A DNA stretch of 64,000 nt from Desulfosediminicola flagellatus (GTDB lineage: Bacteria > Desulfobacterota > Desulfobulbia > Desulfobulbales > Desulfocapsaceae). The stretch is taken from contig NZ_CP050698.1 in NCBI RefSeq assembly GCF_005116655.2, forward strand, positions 2,076,501 to 2,140,500. Reading direction: 5' to 3'. The first letter of the stretch is position 1. Every line of letters begins with the position of its first letter. The notes under the pieces were generated by a model, which saw only the letters and a program-made list of their open reading frames with translations, was not told where the DNA came from and made no database searches. Shown one piece after another: positions 19,144 to 27,359 of the stretch. The position numbers were made by a program, and so were the translations under genes.

Positions 19144-19351
19144 ATATTGCAAAGTATCTATTCTTATTTCGGATTTATCATCAATACAATTTTTCGCAGT
19201 TTGAGGTTCAACCCACGCGACTGAAATACATTGTCGCAAGTGATTTGTAACGATGTGGCTGCGAAAAAAGCTATTGCCCAGATGGGTTAGCTTTAGATTT
19301 TAAAAAATGAGGATTGCGGGCTTTTGCTAGTATAACGGTAGTGCTTCTGAC

Positions 19352-19798
19352 TTAATGTGCTTCGAAATAGAGCTTTTCAAAATCAGCGACTAGCTTACGA
19401 AGTTCTTCGACATAAACCAGATCTGTTGTTTGTTTTGATTTCATAGCGGCGAGCAGCATTTGATGCAAAAGTTTGATTTTTTTGTCATAATCTTTTGTGT
19501 CGACTTTAATCCGTTGAGTCATGAAGTATTGGGTAACAATTTCCTGTAATTTATTGGCATGCTCTTCCTTGTTCATAACCCAGCGGAATAACTGATTTGA
19601 ATTATGTGCTTTATCCGCTTCAAGATCATGTATCATACCCATGGATTTTTCAATCGTTGAAGTGTGTTCATTCAACAGTTTGATTCTGGTGGCATCATCA
19701 TAAATACCGCATGGTATCTCACAATGTGCTGATGCGTTTGTAGAAAACAGCATCAGAGAAAAAAATGTGACGAGTATATGTACCATGGAAAATCTCAT
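19352..19798 (-). CDS. sodN: Nickel superoxide dismutase with signal peptide
   Basis: A 148-aa protein. Residues 1-24 are a signal peptide ending NASA; the mature chain then begins HCEIPCGIYDD, the nickel hook HCxxPCxxY in which the amino group of His1, Cys2 and Cys6 bind Ni. Signal peptidase cleavage after Ala24 would expose exactly the required His1. The rest is the four-helix body of NiSOD. In Streptomyces and cyanobacteria the hook is exposed by removal of a short propeptide by a dedicated peptidase (SodX); here export appears to do the job, so the enzyme is likely periplasmic. AAGGAG before the ATG. No SodX gene nearby. Confidence 0.93.
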   Translation of the reverse strand: MRFSMVHILVTFFSLMLFSTNASAHCEIPCGIYDDATRIKLLNEHTSTIEKSMGMIHDLEADKAHNSNQLFRWVMNKEEHANKLQEIVTQYFMTQRIKVDTKDYDKKIKLLHQMLLAAMKSKQTTDLVYVEELRKLVADFEKLYFEAH

Positions 19799-20048
19799 AT
19801 TCTACTCCTTTTAAATGTTCAGGTTTACGTGCGTTTACTGAAATAAGCAGGATGTGTAATATTTCTGTGATAACAGCTACAAGTAATAAACCATCTTGAT
19901 ACGTTCAACATAATATTACAGGAATTACGGTTGGCAAGTCCAGAGGTTAAAATCTGTTAGGAATGTGAGCAATATGGTTAGTGAATGTTGAATGGCAATG
20001 TAATGCGGATCAAAAGAGGTGCGGGAAACAGTGTGTAAAGGACTCTAG

Positions 20049-20528
20049 TTAATCTCGGGTCAGGCTCATGCCAAGGCCGAACGAGCATGCAAGGATGAGT
20101 GCGTCTGCGAAATTGAAAATACCAGAACGCAATGGTCCGATTCCTATACTAATAAAATCGATAACGCCTCCGTTATTTATGAGACGATCAAGAAGGTTAC
20201 CTAGACCTCCTGCAATGATGAACGATAAAAAAATACATTGTGAATCCGAAAATTTAGCGGTTGTTATCAGCAGGTAGAGTGACATGAACAGGAGTGAGCC
20301 GACACCAAATGTCAGCACATAGAATCGAAAAGGCTCAGGTAGGATATTGAAATACCCAAGGAATCCACCATGGTTTTCAACATATTGAAACTGGATGGTA
20401 TTAAATAAAAAATGGGTTGTAACGCGGCCCTCAAGATAATGTCTTGCAATCATCTTGGTTAGCTGGTCTCCGAAAAGACCGGCTAACACGATGAGAATGA
20501 CATGAATGAGTCGGGATTGCCTTTGCAT
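20049..20528 (-). CDS. lspA: Lipoprotein signal peptidase (SPase II)
   Basis: A 159-aa inner-membrane aspartic protease with four hydrophobic segments. Catalytic regions are visible: GGLGNLLDRL with the first Asp and FNFADALI with the second; the HGGFLG and GVIDFIS segments also fit. It removes the signal peptide of prolipoproteins. Usual length. No operon partner (ileS is often beside it, but not here). Confidence 0.93.
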   Translation of the reverse strand: MQRQSRLIHVILIVLAGLFGDQLTKMIARHYLEGRVTTHFLFNTIQFQYVENHGGFLGYFNILPEPFRFYVLTFGVGSLLFMSLYLLITTAKFSDSQCIFLSFIIAGGLGNLLDRLINNGGVIDFISIGIGPLRSGIFNFADALILACSFGLGMSLTRD

Positions 20529-20742
20529 TGTAGACTTACACGTAGTGAAAAGGCAAAATTAGAAAATACGATGTGGAAAATTTACTCACCAGAGGAGTAT
20601 TAAGTGCTGGACTGAAAACCGCCAATTTCCCTGATTTCTTAGTTGGTCTCAAATTCTGATCAGCAAAATATTTAGCATATTCATGCGGTTAAAATTGTCG
20701 CCCGTCTTGAGATTGAAAAAAATGCAGGTTTTCGTTCAGGCA

Positions 20743-20904
20743 CTATTTATCCTCTATATCCCGAACCGTGACATTTGAAGCTCGAGGAGCCTGAACACAG
20801 CGACTCTCGTAGAGTGTTTCAATTGCCAGAAGGTTCGCATCGAGTTTTTCGAGTTCTTCTTCGCTAATATCACATTCTTTATTTTCAGTATTTTGGGCTG
20901 ACAT
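20743..20904 (-). CDS. Small hypothetical protein, 53 aa
   Basis: A short frame starting MSAQNTENKECDISEEEL with a full AGGAGGT ribosome site eight bases upstream, which is why I call it a gene. It is acidic and probably helical, with two Cys, and has no signal peptide or membrane segment. I do not recognise it. It stands alone between lspA and the CxxCxxxCC gene, all on the minus strand. Confidence 0.6.
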   Translation of the reverse strand: MSAQNTENKECDISEEELEKLDANLLAIETLYESRCVQAPRASNVTVRDIEDK

Positions 20905-21059
20905 CGCTTACCTCCTGAGTAACATAGTGGTCGATCTGATCATTGTTAAAACTGCCACATAAGGTACGAGGTTCAGTGTAAGTACGCAATCAAATTCTAT
21001 CAGTGAAATTATATTGCCATAAATGCAAGGTTATACACTCTGTCCAGGAGGTGAGGATT

Positions 21060-21467
21060 TTACTGAGTTAGGCCAATGTAGGCGCAAAAACCGGACCGGG
21101 GACCAATTCGGGGATGGTTTCTGCACGTATCAGGTCGTTGGTGATACATTGTGCATCTACGCGTGACTTTATCGAGAAAGAGGCAGTCGCCATTAGCCAT
21201 TCTGGTAAGAGTGAAAAGCGCCTTTTTGGGATAAAAATGCTCTATAACACCTTCCTTTTTTAAACGCTTGGCAATGGTTTTAGGATTTTCTTCCAGTTCA
21301 AATTCATCCATATACTGCATACGGATCAAATCTCTGGCAGTTACTTCAACGGGAAGTTTACAGCAGGTAGCGTTACAGGTGCCGCATAATTTAGGGGTGA
21401 ATTTAATCCAGGTTGAAGGCTCGTCGATATGGGAATGGTGCGAAACAGGAGATGGCATTGAACACAT
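21060..21467 (-). CDS. YkgJ-family cysteine cluster protein
   Basis: A 135-aa protein with CGTCNATCC near its start and further Cys in DCLFLD, RRCTMY, DTCRNHP and GFCAY. This is the CxxCxxxCC (PF03692-type) family, thought to bind an Fe-S cluster or zinc; function is unknown. It sits about 125 bp downstream of hgcB on the same strand. A role in mercury methylation is only suggested by position. Start uncertain between 21467 and 21458. Confidence 0.75.
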   Translation of the reverse strand: MCSMPSPVSHHSHIDEPSTWIKFTPKLCGTCNATCCKLPVEVTARDLIRMQYMDEFELEENPKTIAKRLKKEGVIEHFYPKKALFTLTRMANGDCLFLDKVTRRCTMYHQRPDTCRNHPRIGPRSGFCAYIGLTQ

Positions 21468-21593
21468 TAAATAGCAAAAATGAATGAGAAATAATGAGTG
21501 CTGTCAAAAAAAAGGCGAAAATATCATAAGTATACGAAAAAGGCCATACCTTATTAGAGATTTCGGCGTGCAATGTATAGAAAACTAAATTCT

Positions 21594-21887
21594 TCAGCAA
21601 CAAGAGCCGGAAGATGGTTTACCTGTAAATTTTGAAATCCAGGAACTGATTATCAGCGTAGCACAGCCACAGCCTTCTTCCTCATTTACGGTAATAGCAT
21701 TAACAGGACAATTAGTGGCGCAGGCGCCGCACTCCATGCAGGCTCCTTTGTCGATAAGTTTAGCCTTACCATTTTCTATTGAAAAAATTCTGTGTGGACA
21801 GGTGGTTTCACACATGCCGCAGCCAATACAACGTTCTGTGTCAAGACTCAGTATTGGGAGCTTTTCAAGGTAGCGAAGTTTCTTCAT
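21594..21887 (-). CDS. hgcB: Mercury methylation ferredoxin HgcB
   Basis: A 97-aa protein with two [4Fe-4S] motifs, CIGCGMCETTCPH and CMECGACATNCPV. The second carries the HgcB signature C(M/I)ECGAC. A C-terminal segment with GCGCA and the terminal Cys pair (GSCC) is also typical; the end cysteines are thought to bind Hg(II) and hand it to HgcA. HgcB reduces the corrinoid cofactor of HgcA. It begins 7 bp after the hgcA stop. HgcAB together methylate Hg(II) to methylmercury. Confidence 0.93.
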   Translation of the reverse strand: MKKLRYLEKLPILSLDTERCIGCGMCETTCPHRIFSIENGKAKLIDKGACMECGACATNCPVNAITVNEEEGCGCATLIISSWISKFTGKPSSGSCC

Positions 21888-21894
21888 ATCAGAC

Positions 21895-23091
21895 TCAGGT
21901 TAAAAAGGGTGAAACAATCCACAGGAGAAGTGCGATAAAGGTGAATCCTATTTGTAAAGGAAGGCCTCTGCGCATTTCATGTTCAACTCCAGTGAGCGAG
22001 GTGAATGGCGTTGATCCGGTAAAATTCATGGCCATAAAGGAGCCGGTGGCGACAATCCATAAAAAAAGTGCGGTCAAGGTGGTGAGAGTATAATTATCTG
22101 GCAGAAAAATTAGGCAAACGATAGCCAATATAGACGCAGCAACAACACCTTTAAGCCAGAACTGCCTGAAAGGAAGATAAGGCAGAGCAAGGGGGACAAC
22201 AACAGCTCCGGAAAAAATTGCGAGAAGTGTAGAGAGGAAAAAAAGCATTCCACGGGAGAACGCGCTAGCCAATGAATAGCCACCTGGCTCGATACCGGAT
22301 ATGACTGTGATTAAGAGAAAAGAGATTAAAAGTGGCTTAAACACTAAAGGTATCTCTACAGGTATGAGAACTGCCCGCTCCGATAATGAGAAGGTAACAC
22401 TTCTCATTTGTTCATCAGCCTGCATGTTGTTAGCAAGATATGCAGGGAGGTCACTGATGAGTATTGGACCGAATTTACCTGTAAAACCGCATCGTTTTTT
22501 TAATTTCAGTGCAGATACGCCAGTTGCTGCCAGTTGCGGAAGAATAAGTGTTTTGTGACTAACCAGCTCGGATAGCCTGGACTTTACGACCTGGTATGCA
22601 ACCTCTCCAGTAGAAAATGTACCTTTACCAGCGGCACACCAGACATTGATTCCTCGAGTATCAACGACTAACAGCCACACATCAATGCTGCTAAGGGCTG
22701 ATCTGACTGAATCAAAGGTCAGTTTGTAGTTCGCTGTGACAATTACTGAAGATTCTTTATTTGGATTGCCAATTGCATAGAGGCCGGGAGTCACTTTGTA
22801 GTTATCTCTGCCAATACCCGTTCGCGCTCCAATGGATCCAAGGTGGTCCCTTCTTGAAAGTGTTGTATCAACACGCGGTACTGCACCAATTGATGTGACG
22901 AGAAAGTTCTGTACAAATGGTGCGATGATGTATCCTGCCTGTTCGTAATCTCCAGACCGGGGATCCGTTTCAGGGCCTCAGCATGGACCTGAGGCAACCT
23001 CTTCGGGAGGTTTGATCTGGTATTCAGGCTGTTTGCCTGAAACCTTAGGAAGGGGCAACGGTACTATGTTTATTTGTGGTTGTTGTTGCAC
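21895..23091 (-). CDS. hgcA: Mercury methylation corrinoid protein HgcA, probable selenoprotein (Sec38)
   Basis: I read 398 aa from a GTG at 23091 (GGAG nine bases upstream) through an in-frame TGA at 22978-22980. Residues after the TGA (APFVQNFLVTSIGAVPRV, SRRDHLGSIGARTGIGRDN) continue into the corrinoid domain and look like normal HgcA N-terminal sequence, yet no ATG/GTG/TTG exists in frame between the TGA and codon 100. The cap helix GINVWCAAGKGTF holds Cys152, the lower ligand to cobalt. Five membrane segments follow from about residue 245. The TGA follows Cys37 directly (G-P-C-TGA-G-P) and a SECIS-like hairpin lies 13 nt after it, so residue 38 is probably selenocysteine. HgcA transfers a methyl group from corrinoid to Hg(II). 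A split or late-started gene call would lose 99 residues. Confidence 0.88.
22948..22964 (-). promoter_or_regulatory. Candidate bacterial SECIS hairpin of hgcA
   Basis: In the mRNA, ATCCCC-GGTCT-GGAGAT forms a 6-bp stem with one C-A mismatch and a GGUCU loop. The loop begins 20 nt after the UGA and resembles the AGGUCU apical loop of the E. coli fdhF SECIS, which sits at nearly the same distance. Confidence 0.65.
22975..22995 (-). other. Hairpin overlapping the hgcA UGA codon
   Basis: GCCTCAG-GTCCATG-CTGAGGC is a perfect 7-bp stem whose 3' arm contains the UGA. It could slow ribosomes or compete with the SECIS hairpin, or be chance. Confidence 0.4.
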
Positions 23092-23317
23092 TAGATACTG
23101 CTCCAGATTGAAATGGAAAATATTGTTTCCATCAAAAAACACTGAGTGCAAAAATGGAAACGCGTCACGAAGCGCAAGTATATACTACCGGCAAAGAATA
23201 ACGCTGGCGACGGGCTGTGTCAAGATGGTGTATGCTGCAGCAACACCCCAATTTAAGAAGGCTTTCGAGTAACAGACGGGCAGGTTGATTAGCAACTCGT
23301 AATCATATTTTTAAATA

Positions 23318-24631
23318 TCAGATCTTCTCTATTTGTTCTCGAAAAAGCTTGAGCATATCAATTCGAATAGTTGTGTGATCGAGTTGAAATATTTCAGCGG
23401 GAAACAGAAGGTCGGCAACGCCGGAATCAAAAATCCTGCGAACTTCATATTCATCATGAGCCACATCCTGCTGGTACATATAATTCAACCATGAACGGTT
23501 AGTGTGGATGATAAATTCTACACGCATACCACCAAGCCGAGCAAAAAACTTCAGCATTGGAGTTTTTTTAGATGAACCAGTTGCAGATGACGAATACTCG
23601 CCTGTACCTGTAAGCGTATCTGAGATATCTTCCAGAACCATAAACGAGTCTGCGCGTGATGCACTGCGGGTGAGATGATTCTGAAAAATTTTGACATCAG
23701 AGACAGTATCGAGAACTGCCATAAGACCAAGCTCATCGTCAACGGCTATAGCTGGATTCTTTTCATTTTTCCTGAGCAGCTTTAGAACTTTTGCTTCAGG
23801 TGGCTTCTTTCTGATTGAAACATAAATAGGGTATTCCCGCTCACCTACCTGGAATTTTCGCCGTTTTAGAAGGGTAAGTTTGGTTCCCTTGCTGGTTTTG
23901 ATGCTGGCCGCTTTAGCGCGGTCGATAACTTTTACCGATTTGCAACTGAAATCATCCTCATTGTGTTCGGATAGAAGATACACGATGTCATGTTCACCTA
24001 TTTTCTGTTTTCTGCTCCAGACAAAATCATTCAGAAATTTCAGAAAATTAGAAAACTTCACCTCAATTTCCGTTTCCCCCTCACGCTGATGAATGCTTGC
24101 GGCAAGATTCATTAACTGCAGCTTTCTTCTGGCTTCAAATCGTGCCTTTTTGTGATAACGATCATCGAAAATAATCAGCAGGAGTTGAATCGGGTCGTTA
24201 GCTACTTCGATTTCGTTTGTTGTGGCGATGTGCGAAGTGTAAGGTTTGAATATTTTATTTTTGAGACTGTTTACGACAGCATCAGCTGTTCGTGCATATT
24301 CATGGACTCTGGATTCGATTTCTCTGGTATTTCCCTGTATGCCGAACATGTTTGCCAGTCGCGCATATGCTCGCTTACTAATCTGGTCCCTGAGTTCGTC
24401 ATTTTCTATGATTTCCTGTATCTCCTCAAAGCTGGAAATTTCAAGAAATTCAAAGATCTGACTTCTGAGAGCACGATATTTCGTGACATTATTAGGAGTT
24501 TTAGAGAGTCGCTTCACCCATTCTCTGGTTCGCTTTGAAAATGGTTCTGAGAGATTTACACAATCCTCTACTGCGAGAGGCCCGTGCTGGAGTAAAGAGG
24601 TAAAAACACTGTTATCGCTATAGACAGACAT
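23318..24631 (-). CDS. Unrecognised 437-aa protein upstream of hgcA
   Basis: I do not recognise this protein. It has no signal peptide and no membrane segment, so is probably cytosolic. The N-terminal 200 residues are charged and likely helical (for example FEEIQEIIENDELRDQISKRAY); the C-terminal half alternates beta-like segments (REYPIYVSIRKKP, MRVEFIIHTNRSW). A Ser/Thr-rich stretch near residues 345-360 looks like a linker. It lies 226 bp upstream of hgcA on the same strand, close enough to share regulation, but no functional link can be shown. Ribosome site weak. Confidence 0.65.
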   Translation of the reverse strand: MSVYSDNSVFTSLLQHGPLAVEDCVNLSEPFSKRTREWVKRLSKTPNNVTKYRALRSQIFEFLEISSFEEIQEIIENDELRDQISKRAYARLANMFGIQGNTREIESRVHEYARTADAVVNSLKNKIFKPYTSHIATTNEIEVANDPIQLLLIIFDDRYHKKARFEARRKLQLMNLAASIHQREGETEIEVKFSNFLKFLNDFVWSRKQKIGEHDIVYLLSEHNEDDFSCKSVKVIDRAKAASIKTSKGTKLTLLKRRKFQVGEREYPIYVSIRKKPPEAKVLKLLRKNEKNPAIAVDDELGLMAVLDTVSDVKIFQNHLTRSASRADSFMVLEDISDTLTGTGEYSSSATGSSKKTPMLKFFARLGGMRVEFIIHTNRSWLNYMYQQDVAHDEYEVRRIFDSGVADLLFPAEIFQLDHTTIRIDMLKLFREQIEKI

Positions 24632-24836
24632 AATAATCGTTATTGTTAAAGTAGGAATCTAAAGAATGAAAACCTATCTTGAAATTAAAGCTTGTCAAGC
24701 ATAACTTGCAGACAAACTGTTTTAGTTGAGACTTTTCTAGGAAATCTGTCTTGAGTTTTGTATGGTTATCTGTTAGGGGAGCATGTGTAATTTATTTGCA
24801 GGATATGGTACCTTGGCTTGTATTAAAATTCATTAA

Positions 24837-25919
<1,083 letters not shown>

Positions 25920-25952
25920 AAGCAGTCGTATTGTAGTATTTAAACGAAAAAG

Positions 25953-25993
25953 AAAACCCCGTAACAGGATCTCCTGTTACGGGGTTTTTTTTA
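25953..25993. terminator. Bidirectional terminator between kdnB-like gene and cheY
   Basis: AACCCCGTAACAGGA-TC-TCCTGTTACGGGGTT is a 15-bp perfect stem followed by eight Ts on the plus strand and preceded by an A-rich run that serves the minus strand. Confidence 0.9.
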
Positions 25994-26057
25994 TTTTTAC
26001 TCTGATTAACCGATGGCTAATCCGGCATTAGTGGTGAGGCCCTCTGCGTTGTAGATA

Positions 26058-26426
26058 TTAACCAATCTGCTTTTGAATGGCCGCGAGCATATCACTTTCT
26101 TCATAGGGTTTGAAAATATAATCATCCGCCCCCTGCTTCATTCCCCAGAATTTATCGCTGGGCTGTGACTTACTGGTTACCATTATGACTTTGATGTCTT
26201 TGGTTTCAGCAGCTTTCTTAAGCTGTCTACAGATCTGATACCCATTTTGTTTTGGTAAGATAACATCAAGAAGAATCAGGTCCGGTTTATGCTCTGCTGC
26301 CAGATCAATTCCTTTTTCGCCTTCATCAGTAGTTATTACTTTATAGCCGTTTCCTGTACAAAGATCCTCAGCGATTTGCATATGCGTAGCACTGTCTTCA
26401 ACAATCAAGATGAGTTTATCGCTCAT
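26058..26426 (-). CDS. CheY-like response regulator
   Basis: A 122-aa stand-alone receiver domain. The acidic pocket is VEDS near the start, the phospho-acceptor Asp is in LILLDVILP, and the Thr/Lys pair appears as VTSKSQ and FKPYEES. It is the last gene of the minus-strand chemosensory cluster and follows a 51-aa gene by 15 bp. PilG/PilH-type regulators of twitching systems have this form; phosphate would come from the 1876-aa CheA upstream. Confidence 0.92.
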   Translation of the reverse strand: MSDKLILIVEDSATHMQIAEDLCTGNGYKVITTDEGEKGIDLAAEHKPDLILLDVILPKQNGYQICRQLKKAAETKDIKVIMVTSKSQPSDKFWGMKQGADDYIFKPYEESDMLAAIQKQIG

Positions 26427-26441
26427 AATACTCTTTCCATC

Positions 26442-26597
26442 CTATTTTTTAAGATATGCGTCAATTCCTTCTTCTTTCCACTTTTCCAGTGTCTTTTTAT
26501 CATTACTTTTGATTTTGACACCTATGGCATTGACTGGCACGCTATTCTTTTTCTGTATTTCAATCCAGTTCTTTTTTACTCTTTCATTCATATTCAT
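26442..26597 (-). CDS. Small basic hypothetical protein, 51 aa
   Basis: A short frame starting MNMNERVKKNWIEIQ with a GGGGGA ribosome site seven bases upstream and ending IDAYLKK. It is lysine-rich and likely helical. It lies between the CheW-like gene and cheY in the same direction with short gaps, so is probably co-transcribed with the chemosensory genes. Not recognised. Confidence 0.65.
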   Translation of the reverse strand: MNMNERVKKNWIEIQKKNSVPVNAIGVKIKSNDKKTLEKWKEEGIDAYLKK

Positions 26598-26698
26598 TAC
26601 GTCATCCCCCTATGTGGTTTAGATTTGCGAGTCGTATATGATGAGTAACTACTGGTTGATAACAAAACATCTATCAGTGGGGTTTCTCTTTTTTAGCT

Positions 26699-27175
26699 TT
26701 ACAACTCCTTTAATAGCATAGCTGCGATATCTGGCACTATCACAAGCTGATTGTCGGATAGGGTAAATGCTCCCAATATATCATCCTCATTTTTCTGCAA
26801 ACCTGTGGCTTGAGCCAATGTGGAATTAAATGTGAGTTTTCTGATTCGAATAGAATTGGTAAGCCTGATGACTGCTTTTGATATGCCACCACTATGGAGT
26901 GGAACTTTAACAACTACATATTTGAGATTAGGTGCATCCGGGTTTTCTTGAAGTCCAAAATGTTTCTCAAGGTTGAAAACAGGTAAGGCTTCATCCTGAT
27001 ATTGTGCCCGTTGCAGTTGCGAGTCATTTCGGACTGATGGAATTGATGCGATGTCGTGTAATATATATTCCACCTGTGATTTGCTAATAAGCCAGTTCAA
27101 ATTCCACCCATCAATCTGCTCAGTATTGGCAGGTATCAGGGCAACTTCCAGTTCGTTTCTAATGGATGTATTCAT
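26699..27175 (-). CDS. CheW-like domain protein
   Basis: A 158-aa protein that fits a single CheW-like SH3-type fold: EVALIPANTEQIDGW, LISKSQVEYILHDIASIPSVRN and a late ILGAFTLSDNQLVIVPDIAAML stretch. CheW proteins link receptors to CheA. It lies downstream of cheA, separated by a small inverted-repeat element. It is divergent from the other CheW of the cluster, and could be an adaptor specific to this system. Confidence 0.7.
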   Translation of the reverse strand: MNTSIRNELEVALIPANTEQIDGWNLNWLISKSQVEYILHDIASIPSVRNDSQLQRAQYQDEALPVFNLEKHFGLQENPDAPNLKYVVVKVPLHSGGISKAVIRLTNSIRIRKLTFNSTLAQATGLQKNEDDILGAFTLSDNQLVIVPDIAAMLLKEL

Positions 27176-27216
27176 TATATTTTGTCAATTAATCAGAAGG
27201 TTGAAACTAAGAGGCA

Positions 27217-27359
27217 AGGAGGCTGTCCGAGAATAGGGATTTTGGTCAAAATCGAGATGTTTTCAAAAAATACGCACAGCCATATAGATGATATTGCGAG
27301 CATTATTTTTTGAAAATTCCGAAGAGTTTGAGAAAAAGCCATTCTCGGACGGCCTCCTA
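27217..27359. repeat. MITE-like inverted-repeat element, copy 1
   Basis: About 143 bp with ends AGGAGGCTGTCCGAGAAT and ATTCTCGGACGGCCTCCT (17 of 18 paired), and a second pairing CAAAAAAT... / ...TTTTTTG inside. A diverged copy lies at 40007-40146. The right end overlaps the stop codon of cheA. No coding capacity. Confidence 0.65.

Noticed and set aside
22791-22997. 68-aa ORF on the minus strand overlapping the hgcA 5' region
   Set aside because: It is in another frame; the HgcA-like sequence lies in the hgcA frame through the TGA, and this ORF has no ribosome site or recognisable sequence.
22981-23091. Sequencing error or frameshift as an explanation for the hgcA TGA
   Set aside because: The frame is the same on both sides, the substitution would have to fall next to a Cys in front of a SECIS-like hairpin, and two other genes show the same pattern. 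It is not fully excluded without homologue alignment.
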